Assembly (NCBI RefSeq): GCF_000423545.1
Contig: NZ_AUIE01000037.1
Coordinates: forward strand, 1 to 53,379
DNA: 53,379 nucleotides
DNA from: Metapseudomonas resinovorans DSM 21078
Lineage (GTDB): Bacteria; Pseudomonadota; Gammaproteobacteria; Pseudomonadales; Pseudomonadaceae
Direction of reading: 5' to 3'
Below, piece by piece: positions 34,220-44,082 of the stretch (position 1 is the first letter of the stretch; each line of letters begins with the position of its first letter). The position numbers and the translations under genes were made by a program. The notes under the pieces are model-generated. The model was not told the origin of the DNA, did not search any database, and saw only the letters and a list, made by a program, of their open reading frames with translations.

Positions 34220-34242
34220 GCGGGGCGCGGGGAAGATCTTCC

Positions 34243-34340
34243 TGTGGGGGCGCATTCATTCGCCATGCAGGCCGCAGGCCTGCCCTTCGTACTGTTTCGG
34301 GGGTGCTACGCCGACCTTGGCGATTGAAATCGCCCCTACA
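34243..34340. repeat. Family A repeat pair between pvdA promoter and fpvI
   Basis: Outer palindromes GCGCATTCATTCGCC (34250-34264) and GGCGATTGAAATCGCC (34319-34334) enclose an internal GCAGGCCGCAGGCCTGC. The right part abuts the fpvI stop codon (34336-34338). Confidence 0.65.
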
Positions 34341-34815
34341 CCTCCCACTCCTGAATACGCACGCGGCAATGCTTCATCGCATTGACGATGTGCTTTTCCA
34401 CCATCCCCTTGGAAATGCCCAGCCGCTCGGCAATCTCGTTGTGGCCCAGGCCCTCGATCTTGCGCAGGAGGAAGGCATCGCGACACACCGCCGGCAGTTC
34501 ATCGAGGGCACGCTCGACCATGTCCAGGCGCTGCTTCTGGTAAAGCGAAACCTGCGGCGAATGCACCCGAGGTCCCTCTTCCTGCTCCAGGACTTCCAGG
34601 GGCTCGTTGCGGCGCACCAGATTGCGACGATGCTCGTCGATGGAAAGGTTGATGGCGGTGCGATAGAGGAAGGCGCGCGGCTGCTCGATCGCATCCTGGC
34701 GCGTCCGTTCGAGCACCCGCAAATAGGCGTCATGCGCGACGTCGGAGGCCAGATGGCGATCTCCCAGCGTCGACGTCAGGTACTTGACCAGTTCCCGGTA
34801 GTAAGACTCCAACAT
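34336..34815 (-). CDS. fpvI: ECF sigma factor for the ferripyoverdine receptor
   Basis: A 159-residue FecI-type extracytoplasmic-function sigma factor. Region 2 is in residues 5-70 (LASDVAHDAYLRVLERT, FLYRTAINLSIDEHRRN) and region 4 in 100-155 (LPAVCRDAFLLRKIEGLGHN, SKGMVEKHIVNAMKHCRVR). The length equals that of P. aeruginosa FpvI as I remember it. It sits between pvdA and the divergent FecR-type gene exactly as fpvI does there. It should drive fpvA when FpvA signals ligand binding through FpvR. The start is the ATG at 34815 behind GGGAAG. The shared promoter region contains a Fur-box-like sequence. Confidence 0.9.
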   Translation of the reverse strand: MLESYYRELVKYLTSTLGDRHLASDVAHDAYLRVLERTRQDAIEQPRAFLYRTAINLSIDEHRRNLVRRNEPLEVLEQEEGPRVHSPQVSLYQKQRLDMVERALDELPAVCRDAFLLRKIEGLGHNEIAERLGISKGMVEKHIVNAMKHCRVRIQEWEV

Positions 34816-34903
34816 CACTTCCCCGCCGCGCCGCCGGTGGACTTCCTCGAACCTGTGAAAATGTGAACAATGCCCGGTACTGGCACTTGGTACCCGCACA
34901 AAT

Positions 34904-34922
34904 TTATAATAATTCTCATCAA
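34904..34922. promoter_or_regulatory. Fur-box-like sequence between fpvI and fpvR
   Basis: The minus strand reads TTGATGAGAATTATTATAA, a good match to the E. coli-type Fur consensus half GATAATGATAATCATTATC. It lies between the divergent starts at 34815 and 34987. Fur-iron repression of this pair is inferred. Confidence 0.65.
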
Positions 34923-34986
34923 CATTTGAAGCCTGACCACTGATTTAACTGCCACGCCACCAGGCCCGCAACGGATCGACTCCCCT

Positions 34987-35991
34987 ATGAACACGCCACC
35001 GCCCGCCACCTCCAGGGGCGAAAAGCTCACCGAGGATGCCGCCTACTGGTGCATGCGCCTGCACGATCAGGACTGCACCGACGAGGAGCGCCTGGCGTTT
35101 CAGCACTGGGTCGACGCGGACCCTGACCACGCCCGCGAATTCGCCGAGATGCTGGAAATCTGGGACATCTCGTCCGAGCTGCCGAAGCGCCGCAGCCCCC
35201 TGGCTGCGCAACCGGCATCGATCATCGAGTTCCCCAAACCGGCCCCACGCCAGAGCGGCCGCCTGCGCCGGATGGCGGTAGCCGCCGCCCTCGCCCTCTT
35301 CGTGCTACCGGTGGCCGGCTACACCGGCTGGAGCCTCGGCCTGGTCCCCAACGACTACCGCCGCTACGAGGCCGAGAACAGCCGTCGCCATGTGGTCCTG
35401 CCCGATGGCAGCGAAGTGGACCTGAACCTTGGCACCCGCCTCTCCTACGCCAATTTCAAGGACCAGCGCAGCGTGTCGCTGAGCCAGGGCGAAGCTTACT
35501 TCCATGTCGCCCATGACTCCCGGCACCCCTTCGTGGTGAGCGCCGCCAGCGGCACCATCACCGTCACCGGCACCCGCTTCAACGTCTGGAAATACCAGGA
35601 CGAAGTGGTGGTCACCGTCACCGAAGGCTCGGTACGGGTCAGCAGCGACCGCCAGCGCAACCAGGGCAGCACCCTCACCCCCGGCATGCAGGCGCGTTAC
35701 CACGCACAGGACTACTTGCCCGCCGTGGGCCCGGCCGATACATCCGCCACGCTCGCCTGGCGCGACGGCAAGCTGATCCTCGACGACATGAGCCTTGCCG
35801 AGGCCCTGCCGCTGATCAACCGCTACCTCGACCGCCCCGTGCTGCTGGCCGACCCGGCCACCGCCCAGGTCCGCGTCGGCGGCATCTACAACACCCGCGA
35901 CATCCACGGCCTGGTCAACACCCTGCCCAAGGTCCTGCCGCTGAAGATCAGCAAGAACCAGGAAGGCAGCACGGTACTGAGCCTGCGCTGA
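34987..35991 (+). CDS. fpvR: FecR-type anti-sigma factor of the pyoverdine signalling pathway
   Basis: A 334-residue single-pass inner-membrane protein. The cytoplasmic DUF4880 domain (about 10-60: EDAAYWCMRLHDQDCTDEER, FQHWVDADPDHAREFAEM) binds sigma. One membrane helix lies around 95-117 (MAVAAALALFVLPVAGYTGW). The periplasmic FecR domain (about 125-225: RHVVLPDGSEVDLNLGTRLS) and a C-terminal signalling region follow. In P. aeruginosa FpvR restrains both FpvI and PvdS until FpvA binds ferripyoverdine. It is divergent from fpvI and upstream of pvdR. Confidence 0.9.
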   Translation: MNTPPPATSRGEKLTEDAAYWCMRLHDQDCTDEERLAFQHWVDADPDHAREFAEMLEIWDISSELPKRRSPLAAQPASIIEFPKPAPRQSGRLRRMAVAAALALFVLPVAGYTGWSLGLVPNDYRRYEAENSRRHVVLPDGSEVDLNLGTRLSYANFKDQRSVSLSQGEAYFHVAHDSRHPFVVSAASGTITVTGTRFNVWKYQDEVVVTVTEGSVRVSSDRQRNQGSTLTPGMQARYHAQDYLPAVGPADTSATLAWRDGKLILDDMSLAEALPLINRYLDRPVLLADPATAQVRVGGIYNTRDIHGLVNTLPKVLPLKISKNQEGSTVLSLR

Positions 35992-36012
35992 ATCGACCTG
36001 TGACACTAACCC

Positions 36013-36126
36013 TGTGGGGGCGAAAACCCTGTGGGGGCGAATTCATTCGCTAAGCAGACCGCAGGTCTGCCATTGCGGCTTCAAGGGACTGATGCGCAGT
36101 CCTTGGCGATTGAAATCGCCCCCGCA
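36013..36126. repeat. Family A repeat cluster upstream of pvdR
   Basis: CCTGTGGGGGCGAA occurs twice in tandem. Then come GCGAATTCATTCGC, the dyad GCAGACCGCAGGTCTGC, and GGCGATTGAAATCGCCCCCGC. The cluster ends 22 bp before the PvdS box of pvdR. Confidence 0.7.
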
Positions 36127-36147
36127 GGAAAACCGTCGCTGAAGCCC

Positions 36148-36171
36148 TAAATTCCCTCTTCCCCGGCTCGT
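36148..36171 (+). promoter_or_regulatory. PvdS iron-starvation box upstream of pvdR
   Basis: TAAAT (36148-36152), 16 bases, CGT (36169-36171). It lies 48 bp before the pvdR start and would drive pvdR-pvdT-opmQ. Confidence 0.85.
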
Positions 36172-36218
36172 TCAGTCAGGGATGCGCCAATCCCACCCCG
36201 CCGCCGGACCCCTGATGC

Positions 36219-37394
36219 ATGAGAAGTCGCCGCACCAAAGCCTGGGCCCTGACCGTTCCCCTGATCGCAACCGCACTGGCCCTGGCCGGTTGGCAAACCT
36301 TCTCCTCCGGTGATGCTCCGCCCGCCACGGTCGCCGTCACCCGCGCAGACCTCGAAAGCAGCGTCACCGCGCTCGGTACCCTGCAACCGCGTCGCTACGT
36401 CGACGTCGGCGCCCAGGCGTCGGGCCAGGTCCTGCGCCTGCATGTGGAAGTGGGCGACGAGGTGAAGGAAGGCCAACTGCTGCTGGAGATCGATCCCTCC
36501 ACCCAACGCGCCAAGGTGGATGCCGGCCACGCCCAAATCGACAGCCTCAAGGCGCAGCTGGAAGAACAGCAGGCCCAGCACGACCTGGCGCGCCAGCAGC
36601 ACCAGCGCCAGGCCAACCTGGCCCGCAGCGGTGCCACCCGCGATGAAGATGTGCAAACCGCCAACGCCCAACTGCGCGCCACCCAGGCCAAGCTGAAAAT
36701 GCTCAAGGCACAGATCCGCCAGGCCGAAGCGACCCTGCGCAGCGACGAGGCGGAGCTCGGCTACACCCGCATCTACGCCCCCCTCTCCGGCACCGTGGTC
36801 GCCCTTGACGCCCGCGTCGGCCAGACTCTCAACGCGCTGGAGCAGACGCCCCTGGTGATGCGCATCGCCAGGCTGTCACCGATGACCGTCTGGGCCCAGG
36901 TGTCCGAAGCCGACATCGGCCGGGTCAAGCCAGGCATGACCGCCTACTTCACCACCCTCGGCGGCGAAGGCCGGCGCTGGCAGGGCAAGGTGCGGCAGAT
37001 CCTGCCGGTGCCGCCACGTCCGCTGGAGCAGATGAACCAGGGCGGTGGCAGCCCCGTCAGCGGCACCGGCCAGGGCGCCAGCAGCGGCCGCGTGGTGCTC
37101 TACAGCGTGCTGCTGGACGTGGACAACGACGACCACGCCCTGCTGTCGGAGATGACCGCACAGGTGTTTTTCGTTGCCGCCAGCGCCAAGGGCGCCCTCA
37201 GCGTGCCCCTTGGCGCCCTGGAAGCCATCGACGGCAAGCCCGACACCTACCTCGCCCGCGTGCTCGACAGTCGCGGAGAACCGAAGGCACGGGAAGTCCG
37301 CACGGGCGTGCGCGACCGCCTGCGCATCCAGATACTGTCCGGCCTGGAAGAAGGCGAGCGACTGCTGGTCGGCCCCGCCGCCAACGAAGGCTGA
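36219..37394 (+). CDS. pvdR: Periplasmic adaptor of the pyoverdine efflux pump
   Basis: A 391-residue MacA-type membrane-fusion protein. It has a membrane anchor at residues 9-24 and a biotinyl-lipoyl-like domain starting [19 protein letters not shown] near 66. A long Gln-rich coiled coil (about 100-180) and a beta-barrel domain with [20 protein letters not shown] follow. It links PvdT to OpmQ in the tripartite pump that exports newly made and recycled pyoverdine. It is first of three genes: 8 bp to pvdT. Confidence 0.92.
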   Translation: MRSRRTKAWALTVPLIATALALAGWQTFSSGDAPPATVAVTRADLESSVTALGTLQPRRYVDVGAQASGQVLRLHVEVGDEVKEGQLLLEIDPSTQRAKVDAGHAQIDSLKAQLEEQQAQHDLARQQHQRQANLARSGATRDEDVQTANAQLRATQAKLKMLKAQIRQAEATLRSDEAELGYTRIYAPLSGTVVALDARVGQTLNALEQTPLVMRIARLSPMTVWAQVSEADIGRVKPGMTAYFTTLGGEGRRWQGKVRQILPVPPRPLEQMNQGGGSPVSGTGQGASSGRVVLYSVLLDVDNDDHALLSEMTAQVFFVAASAKGALSVPLGALEAIDGKPDTYLARVLDSRGEPKAREVRTGVRDRLRIQILSGLEEGERLLVGPAANEG

Positions 37395-37402
37395 AGCCCG
37401 CC

Positions 37403-39355
37403 ATGAGCGAACCCCTGATCCATCTCGAAGGCATCCGCAAACGTTACGGCGGCGAAAATGGCGCGCCACAGACCGAAGTGCTGCGCGGCGTCTCGCTGTC
37501 CATCCGCACTGGCGAGTTCGTCGCCATCGTCGGTACCTCAGGCTCGGGCAAATCCACCCTGATGAACATCCTCGGCTGCCTCGACCGTCCCAGCGACGGC
37601 CGCTACCGCTTCGCCGGCCAGGACGTCGCCGACCTCGATGACGACCAACTGGCCTGGCTGCGGCGCGAGGCCTTTGGCTTCGTCTTCCAGGGGTATCACC
37701 TGATCCCGTCGGCCTCGGCACGGGAAAACGTCGAGATTCCCGCCATCTACGCCGGCACCCCGGCCGAGCAGCGCCACCGGCGCGCCAGCGACCTGCTCGC
37801 CCGACTCGGCCTCGAACAGCGGATGGACCACCGCCCCAACCAGCTTTCCGGCGGCCAGCAGCAACGGGTGTCGATCGCCCGCGCACTGATGAACGGCGGC
37901 CACATCATCCTCGCCGACGAACCCACCGGCGCGCTGGACAGCCACAGCGGTGCCGAAGTCATGGCCCTGCTGGACGAACTGGCCGACCTCGGCCACACCA
38001 TCATCCTCATCACCCACGACCGCGAAGTGGCTGCGCGGGCGCGGCGGGTCATCGAAATTCGCGACGGGCAGATCCTCAGCGACAGTGGAAACACCGTCGC
38101 GCCAGCAGTCGAAACCGACGCCATGGCCGAACGCCTGGCGCGCGGCGACAGCGGCGGCGCCTCCCTGCTGGCGGACATCCGCGAAGCCATGCAGGCAGCC
38201 TGGCGCGTCATGTGGGTCAACCGCTTCCGCACCGCCCTCACCCTGCTCGGCATCGTCATCGGCGTCGCCTCGGTGGTGGTCATGCTGGCGGTGGGCGAAG
38301 GCAGCAAGCGCGCCGTGATGAACCAGATGGGCGCCTTCGGCTCCAACCTCATCTACCTCTCGGGCCTGTCCGAAACCCCGCGCAGCCCGGCCGGCATCGT
38401 CACCCTGGCCGACGTCGAGGCGCTGGCCAGCCTGCCCCAGGTAAAGATGATCATGCCGGTCAACGGTGGCGATACCGTCGTGCGCTACGGCAACGTCGAC
38501 CACCAGGCCTATACCCGCGGCAACGGCGTCGACTTCCCGCGCATCCTCAACTGGCCAGCGGTGGAAGGCAGCTTCTTCACCCAGGCCGACGAAAACAGCG
38601 CCGCCGCCGTGGCGCTGATCGGCAAGAAGGTGAAGGAGAAACTCTTCCGCAACGGTGAGGACCCGCTTGGGCGCTACATCCTGATCAACAACGCGCCATT
38701 CCAGGTCATCGGCCTGCTGGCGGAAAAAGGCGCCAGCTCCGGCGACGAAGACGCCGACAACCAGATCGTCGTGCCCTACTCCGCCGCCAGCGTGCGCCTG
38801 TTCGGCCAGCCCAACCCGGAGTTCGTCATCATCGCCGCCGCCGACTCCGAGCGCGTGCATGAAGCCGAGCAGGCCATCGACGCCCTGATGCTGCAACTGC
38901 ACCGGGGCGTTCGCGACTACGAGCTGACCAACGACGCGGCGATGATCCAGGCCGAGGCGCGCACACGGAACAGCCTGTCGCTGATGCTCGGCGCCATCGC
39001 CGCCATCTCCCTGGTGGTGGGCGGTATCGGCGTGATGAACATCATGCTGATGACCGTGCGCGAACGGACCCGCGAAATCGGCATCCGCATGGCCACCGGC
39101 GCCCGCCAGCGCGACATCCTCCGCCAGTTTCTCACCGAAGCCGTGATGTTGACGCTGATCGGCGGGCTGGTGGGCCTGGTCCTGGCCATGCTGATCGGCG
39201 GCGCCCTGCACCTGGCCGACGTGGCCCTGGTGTTCTCCCTGCCCGCCGTGCTCGGCGCCTTCGGCAGCGCCCTGTTCACCGGCGTCCTGTTCGGCTACAT
39301 GCCCGCGCGCAAGGCCGCACAACTGGCGCCCGTGGTGGCCCTTTCCAGCGAATGA
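37403..39355 (+). CDS. pvdT: MacB-type ATPase/permease of the pyoverdine efflux pump
   Basis: A 650-residue fusion of ATPase and permease. Walker A is GTSGSGKST (near residue 44), the signature is [18 protein letters not shown] and Walker B is [13 protein letters not shown]. The first membrane helix is near 280. A large periplasmic domain follows (about 310-520), then three further helices after 525 including [18 protein letters not shown], the MacB hallmark. It works with PvdR and OpmQ. Confidence 0.93.
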   Translation: MSEPLIHLEGIRKRYGGENGAPQTEVLRGVSLSIRTGEFVAIVGTSGSGKSTLMNILGCLDRPSDGRYRFAGQDVADLDDDQLAWLRREAFGFVFQGYHLIPSASARENVEIPAIYAGTPAEQRHRRASDLLARLGLEQRMDHRPNQLSGGQQQRVSIARALMNGGHIILADEPTGALDSHSGAEVMALLDELADLGHTIILITHDREVAARARRVIEIRDGQILSDSGNTVAPAVETDAMAERLARGDSGGASLLADIREAMQAAWRVMWVNRFRTALTLLGIVIGVASVVVMLAVGEGSKRAVMNQMGAFGSNLIYLSGLSETPRSPAGIVTLADVEALASLPQVKMIMPVNGGDTVVRYGNVDHQAYTRGNGVDFPRILNWPAVEGSFFTQADENSAAAVALIGKKVKEKLFRNGEDPLGRYILINNAPFQVIGLLAEKGASSGDEDADNQIVVPYSAASVRLFGQPNPEFVIIAAADSERVHEAEQAIDALMLQLHRGVRDYELTNDAAMIQAEARTRNSLSLMLGAIAAISLVVGGIGVMNIMLMTVRERTREIGIRMATGARQRDILRQFLTEAVMLTLIGGLVGLVLAMLIGGALHLADVALVFSLPAVLGAFGSALFTGVLFGYMPARKAAQLAPVVALSSE

Positions 39356-40764
39356 ACCCGATGAAGCCACGCCTTACCCTGCTCTCCCTTTGCGTTCTCC
39401 TGGCCGCCTGCGGCTCGCCCCTGGAAAAGCCCGAAAGCGGCATCACTGCCCCAGCGGCCTGGCAAGGCCCCAACGACCCGCAAGCCGCCCGTACAAGCAC
39501 CGACTGGTGGCAAAGCTTCCACAGCGCCGAACTCGGCCGCCTGATTGAACAGGCCCGCCTCGCCAACCAGGACCTGGCAGCGGCCATGGCCCGCGTACGC
39601 CAGGCCGAAGCCTCGGCGCGCATCGCCGGTGCCGCACTGCTGCCGAGCCTGAACGCCAACCTCGACGCCAACCGCCAGGGCCTGATCAGCGGCGACGGCT
39701 ACAGCCAGCTGGACGCCAGCGGCGAGGACAAACGCATCGACTACTTCAGCGCCGCGCTCAGCGCCAGCTACGAAGTGGATTTCTGGGGTGCCAACGCCGC
39801 CGCCCGCGACGCCGCCCTGCAACGTCTGCGCGCCAGCGAGGCGGACCGCGCCACCCTGGAGCTGACCATCAGCGCCGGCGTAGCCAGCACCTACATCCAG
39901 GCGCTGGCCCTCGGGCAGCAACTGGAGATTGCCCGGCAGAACCTGGCCAACGCCGAGCAGGTGCTGGACCTGGTGCAGTCCCGCCATGCCGCCGGTGCCG
40001 CCACGCAACTGGAACTGGCCCAGCAACGCAGCCTGGTGGCGGCGCAGAAACGCCAGCTCCCCCTGCTCGCCCAGCAACAACGGGAAGCGCAGATCGCCCT
40101 GGCCGTGCTGCTTGGCCAGCCGGTGCAGGACCTGAAGCTGACCGGCCGACTCGAAGACCTGAACAACCCCGGCATCGCCGCCGGCCTGCCCAGCGACCTG
40201 CTCACCCGTCGCCCGGATATCGCCAGCGCCGAAGCGCAACTGGTGGCCGCCGACGGTGACCTCAAGGTGGCCCGCGCCGCCATGCTGCCCAAGCTGACCC
40301 TCACCGCCAGCCTCGGCAGCGGTGCCGACCATTTCCACGACTTGATGCGCAACCCCTACTACAACCTGGCCGCCGGGCTGGCCGCGCCGATCTTCAGCGG
40401 CGGTCGCCTGACCGCCGAGCGCGACCGCGCCAAGGCGCGCCAGGACGAGCTGCTGGGAACCTACAACAGCGCCATCCTCAACGCCCTGGCCGACGTGGAG
40501 AAAGCCCTCAACAGTGCCGACGGGCTCGACCAGCAACGCCGCTGGCAAGGCGAAGAAGTGGAACAGGCGCGCCTCGCCTTCGACCTCGCGCAAACGCGCT
40601 ACGAAGCCGGCGCCGAAACGCTGCTCACCGTACTGGAGACCCAGCGCACCCTGTTCCAGGCCCAGGACCAGCAAGCACAATTGCAGCAGGCCCGGTTGCA
40701 AGCGTCGGTGAGCCTGTACCGGGCGCTTGGCGGGGGATGGAGCCCAGCTCCAAACACCCCGTAG
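39352..40764 (+). CDS. opmQ: Outer-membrane factor lipoprotein of the pyoverdine efflux pump
   Basis: A 470-residue OprM/NodT-type outer-membrane channel lipoprotein. The lipobox is LLAACG near residue 20 (Cys lipidation). Two homologous outer-membrane-efflux repeats follow, with [17 protein letters not shown], the first coiled coil, then [20 protein letters not shown] and the second coiled coil. The ATG at 39352 overlaps the pvdT stop (ATGA); another ATG three codons later is possible. It is the last gene of the pvdRT-opmQ operon and convergent with pvdP. Confidence 0.92.
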   Translation: MNPMKPRLTLLSLCVLLAACGSPLEKPESGITAPAAWQGPNDPQAARTSTDWWQSFHSAELGRLIEQARLANQDLAAAMARVRQAEASARIAGAALLPSLNANLDANRQGLISGDGYSQLDASGEDKRIDYFSAALSASYEVDFWGANAAARDAALQRLRASEADRATLELTISAGVASTYIQALALGQQLEIARQNLANAEQVLDLVQSRHAAGAATQLELAQQRSLVAAQKRQLPLLAQQQREAQIALAVLLGQPVQDLKLTGRLEDLNNPGIAAGLPSDLLTRRPDIASAEAQLVAADGDLKVARAAMLPKLTLTASLGSGADHFHDLMRNPYYNLAAGLAAPIFSGGRLTAERDRAKARQDELLGTYNSAILNALADVEKALNSADGLDQQRRWQGEEVEQARLAFDLAQTRYEAGAETLLTVLETQRTLFQAQDQQAQLQQARLQASVSLYRALGGGWSPAPNTP

Positions 40765-40825
40765 GACGGGGTAGAGCCAAGCGAAACCCACCGGCGCGGA
40801 TTGATGGGTTTCGCAGCACCTAGGG
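40760..40825. repeat. Family B inverted repeat after opmQ
   Basis: CGTAGGACGGGGTAGAGCC, GCGAAACCCA and TGGGTTTCGCAGC arms, overlapping the opmQ stop. It marks the 3' end of the pump operon. Confidence 0.65.
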
Positions 40826-40870
40826 TGGACGTCGCTTATTACGTCCACCATCGGTGCCACATCTGGCACC
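40824..40870. other. Two tandem hairpins between convergent opmQ and pvdP
   Basis: GGTGGACGT-N8-ACGTCCACC (40824-40849) and GGTGCCA-CATC-TGGCACC (40853-40870) are perfect stems placed between two convergent genes. There is no T run. They may act as transcript-end hairpins for both directions. Confidence 0.5.
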
Positions 40871-40913
40871 GTTGGCGGACCGGTGAAGCGTGGTCCATCC
40901 TGCGAAAAGCGTG

Positions 40914-42497
40914 CTACACCGTCCGCCCCAAGCTCCTTGCATAGAACGGCCGCCGTGGCGCGCGCTTGAGCAGGTCGGGCACGTCCTGGTCCGCACTGAA
41001 GGCGATGCGGATGGCCAGTTTCATGGTCTCGATATCGGTCTCCACCGTGGTCATCTCGGCGTCGTGCAACCACTGCCCGCAGCCATGGCTGGTCGGACCA
41101 AGCCAGGGCTCGTCCACTTCCACCCATTTGCCCGGCGCGAACCAGGGCACGCCGTTCACTTCGCGACGCACCACCTCGCCCGGATGGGCGCGTTCATGGG
41201 CGCGGAACCAGTCTTCCAGGCGGTCGTCGATCCAGCCGTGGAAAGACCAGAACACCGGGTTCACATGGGACGAGAAGGGGTCGCCGAGGTAGTCGTTCTC
41301 CGCGCGGAACCAGCGCGGCGAGAAGTCCACCGGGTCGCGGTCGAAGATCACCGGCATGCCGTTGGACGGGTCGCGGGTGACCGCAGCCCAGCGCATGTGC
41401 AGCCAATCGTGCATGCCCAGCTCCAGCTGCGAGCCGAACTCACCGAGCTTGAGCTTCGCCAGGTACTCCGGGTCCTGGTACTGCGCTTCCCACATCTGGA
41501 AGTTGGCGTGGAAGGCTTCGTTGCTCTTGATATCCAGCAGCCACTTGTTGAACTCCTCGTCCTCGGGCGCTTCCCAGGCCGGCGGCACGGCGTAGCCGTC
41601 GTGGTTCACCGTCTTTGCCGCGAAATCCTCCAGGCCATAGCCGATGTACTGGCGCGGCAGCGGCAGGCTGGTCCAGGACGGCAGCGGCTGCAGCCTGCGT
41701 GCAGCCATCAGCATGTGCCGGTGCATGAAGAGAAAATCCACCCCGGAGCCATTGCGGTGCTTGGCCTTGCCACGGGCATCGCGCTCCTGCCCCAGCGGGC
41801 CGGGCTGCCAGCCGAGGCCGCGCAGGGCGTTGCGCTTGTCGTCGTCGAGGTCGTCCCATTTGTCCCGCGAAGCGTGCCAGAGCTGATGGAACAGCCGGTG
41901 GCCCGGCGATACCAGCCAGGCCAGCGTTTGCGGTTGCAACGGAATACGCTCGCGGGCTTCGGGGAAGGGTTGCTTCACCGCCAGGAATTTCAGCGGCGTG
42001 CGCATGGGCTCATCCAGCCAGGCCAGACGGCCGCTGAGCGACGCGCTGCTGCCGTCGCTCGCCCACGCACCCCAGACCTCATCCAGCAACGCCGTGCATT
42101 CATAGGCTGCCGGGCGGCCATCCTCGGCCAGGCGCCAGCGCACGCGAGTCTGCTGGCTGCTGGAAAGGTCGCCCAGAACCTGGAACGTCTTGCCATCGGG
42201 GATGCGCAACACGCCACGAATGGAACGACCGGCCGCCGCGACATCCAGAAGCAGCTCGCACTCACCGGTCAGGCCGGGCAGCACGGCATCCACCACGCGG
42301 AAACGCCAGCTGCCGCGCAAGCGGTTGCCCAGGTGGCTCTCGGTGGTTTCCGGCAGGGTCAGACTGGCTTCGTCCGGCGTCAGCTTCGCCGCCTCCTTGC
42401 GCTCCCGATCCTGGTGCCAGGCATGGATGGCAGTGGTTACTACCACGGCGGTCGTGGCCGCCACGCCTGCCATGAAACGTCGTCTGGTGAAGCGCAT
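40914..42497 (-). CDS. pvdP: Periplasmic tyrosinase that closes the pyoverdine chromophore
   Basis: A 527-residue copper-dependent tyrosinase. A twin-arginine signal (RFTRRRFMAGVAATTAVVVT) sends the folded protein to the periplasm. After a beta-barrel-like N-terminal half, the di-copper tyrosinase domain (about 240-500) contains FMHRHMLMAAR, HANFQMWEAQYQ, HDWLHMRWAA and NPVFWSFHGWID. These provide the His ligands. PvdP converts ferribactin to dihydropyoverdine. It has its own PvdS box at 42542-42565 and is divergent from pvdM. Confidence 0.92.
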   Translation of the reverse strand: MRFTRRRFMAGVAATTAVVVTTAIHAWHQDRERKEAAKLTPDEASLTLPETTESHLGNRLRGSWRFRVVDAVLPGLTGECELLLDVAAAGRSIRGVLRIPDGKTFQVLGDLSSSQQTRVRWRLAEDGRPAAYECTALLDEVWGAWASDGSSASLSGRLAWLDEPMRTPLKFLAVKQPFPEARERIPLQPQTLAWLVSPGHRLFHQLWHASRDKWDDLDDDKRNALRGLGWQPGPLGQERDARGKAKHRNGSGVDFLFMHRHMLMAARRLQPLPSWTSLPLPRQYIGYGLEDFAAKTVNHDGYAVPPAWEAPEDEEFNKWLLDIKSNEAFHANFQMWEAQYQDPEYLAKLKLGEFGSQLELGMHDWLHMRWAAVTRDPSNGMPVIFDRDPVDFSPRWFRAENDYLGDPFSSHVNPVFWSFHGWIDDRLEDWFRAHERAHPGEVVRREVNGVPWFAPGKWVEVDEPWLGPTSHGCGQWLHDAEMTTVETDIETMKLAIRIAFSADQDVPDLLKRAPRRPFYARSLGRTV

Positions 42498-42541
42498 AAC
42501 CTGTCGTCGATCCTCGTGAGCCGTGTCCTATCAAGGCAAGG

Positions 42542-42565
42542 ACGAGTCGCCATCCGCGAAATTTA
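42542..42565 (-). promoter_or_regulatory. PvdS iron-starvation box upstream of pvdP
   Basis: On the minus strand TAAAT (42565-42561), 16 bases, CGT (42544-42542), 45 bp before the pvdP start. The flanks resemble the pvdA box. Confidence 0.85.
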
Positions 42566-42577
42566 GCGGGGCCGAAG

Positions 42578-42649
42578 CGTAGGATGGGTAGAGGAACGAA
42601 ACCCATCACAGCCTGGCGATGGGTTTCTCAGGCTCTACCCATCCTACGG
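42578..42649. repeat. Family B long inverted repeat between divergent pvdP and pvdM promoters
   Basis: CGTAGGATGGGTAGAG and CGAAACCCATC pair with GATGGGTTTC and CTCTACCCATCCTACG. The 72-bp hairpin fits exactly between the two oppositely directed PvdS boxes (42542-42565 and 42658-42681). Confidence 0.8.
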
Positions 42650-42657
42650 AGCTGAGC

Positions 42658-42681
42658 TAAATTTCCACGCCCCTCGCGCGT
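42658..42681 (+). promoter_or_regulatory. PvdS iron-starvation box upstream of pvdM
   Basis: TAAAT (42658-42662), 16 bases, CGT (42679-42681), 35 bp before the pvdM start. It would drive pvdM-pvdN-pvdO. Confidence 0.85.
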
Positions 42682-42715
42682 TCTGATGCATAACGCGTCC
42701 ATCATCGAGGGAACC

Positions 42716-44059
42716 ATGCTCCGCTCCAGAAAACTCCTGCTGACCGGCGTCGCCCTGTTCGTCCCGGCCCTGGCCGCGGGCCTGTTCTTCGGCCAGAAGT
42801 ACCTGCTGGAAGAAGGCCCCGCCTACCCGCCCAAGGTGATGAAGCACGCCAATGAACTGCAGGAGCGCATCCTCTCCTTCGACAGCCACATCAACGTGCC
42901 CATCGACTACGGCACCCCCGGCTCGGAAGCCGACAAGGACAGCGGCACCCAGTTCGACCTGCCCAAGGCCGCCCGTGGCCGTCTTTCCGGCGCGGCGCTG
43001 ACGGTATTCGCCTGGCCCGAACTGTGGAACGGCCCCAACGCGCCGCATCGCCCCACGCCGGCCTTCCTGCCCGAAGCGCAGCAGGAGCAGGAAACCCGCT
43101 ACCGGATCATCACCGGCATCGCCCGCGACTTCCCCAACCAGGCCGCCATCGCCTACACCCCCGATGACTTCCGGCGCCTGGCCAGCGAGGGCAAGTTCGC
43201 CATCGTCATCAGCATGCTCAACGCCTACCCGCTGGGTAACGACATCAGCCGCCTCGACCACTGGGCCGCGCGCGGCATGCGCATCTTCGGCTTCAGCTAC
43301 GTGGCCAACAACGACTGGGCCGACTCCTCGCGCCCTATGCCCTTCTACAACGACACCCCGGACGCCCTCGGCGGCCTCTCCGATATCGGCCGCCAAGCGG
43401 TGAGCCGGCTGAACGAGCTGGGCGTAGTGATCGACGTGTCGCAGATGTCGCGCAAGGCCGTGGAAGAAGTCACCCGCCTCACCCGCGCGCCGGTCATCGC
43501 GTCCCACTCCGCCGTGCGCGGCCTGGTGGATATCGACCGCAACCTCAGCGACCAGGAACTCAAAGCCATCAAGGACACCGGCGGCGTGGTGCAGGTCGTG
43601 GCCTTCCCCACCTACCTCAAGCCGCTGACCCAGAAAACCCGCGAACGCCTCAACGAACTGCGTGCGCAACACGGCCTGCAGCCCCTGGAAAACCTCAACC
43701 AGGCGCTGATGCCCGCCGACCCGGTGATCGCCATCTGGCCGGAACAGAAGTTCGGTGAATACGCCGGCGCCCTCTACGGCATCCTCGAAGAAGAGCCCAA
43801 AGCCACCCTCAAGGACTACGTCGACGCCATCGATTACGCGGTGAAGAAGGTCGGCATCGACCACGTCGGCATCAGCTCCGACTTCAACGACGGCGGTGGC
43901 GTAATCGGCTGGGAGAACGCCAGCGAAGCCCGCAACCTCACCGCCGAACTCATCACCCGCGGCTACTCCGACCAGGACATCGCCAAGCTCTGGGGCGGCA
44001 ACTTCCTGCGCGTCTGGGGCGAGGTGCAGAGGCTCGCCACCGTCGCCGCCCATCCCTGA
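42716..44059 (+). CDS. pvdM: Periplasmic dipeptidase-family maturation protein PvdM
   Basis: A 447-residue protein of the renal-dipeptidase fold with an N-terminal membrane anchor/signal (residues 7-26). PvdM is required for periplasmic pyoverdine maturation. Compared with zinc dipeptidases it keeps His58 and His264 (IASHSAVRG). It has Asn60 where the HxD motif needs Asp, Leu/Asn (168/169) in place of the bridging Glu, and Gln243 (DVSQ) in place of a ligand His. A classical two-zinc peptidase activity is therefore unlikely. The start is the ATG at 42716 behind GAGGGA. It is first in pvdMNO. Confidence 0.9.
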   Translation: MLRSRKLLLTGVALFVPALAAGLFFGQKYLLEEGPAYPPKVMKHANELQERILSFDSHINVPIDYGTPGSEADKDSGTQFDLPKAARGRLSGAALTVFAWPELWNGPNAPHRPTPAFLPEAQQEQETRYRIITGIARDFPNQAAIAYTPDDFRRLASEGKFAIVISMLNAYPLGNDISRLDHWAARGMRIFGFSYVANNDWADSSRPMPFYNDTPDALGGLSDIGRQAVSRLNELGVVIDVSQMSRKAVEEVTRLTRAPVIASHSAVRGLVDIDRNLSDQELKAIKDTGGVVQVVAFPTYLKPLTQKTRERLNELRAQHGLQPLENLNQALMPADPVIAIWPEQKFGEYAGALYGILEEEPKATLKDYVDAIDYAVKKVGIDHVGISSDFNDGGGVIGWENASEARNLTAELITRGYSDQDIAKLWGGNFLRVWGEVQRLATVAAHP

Positions 44060-44082
44060 TCCCCTCTCAATCGGACGCAGTC

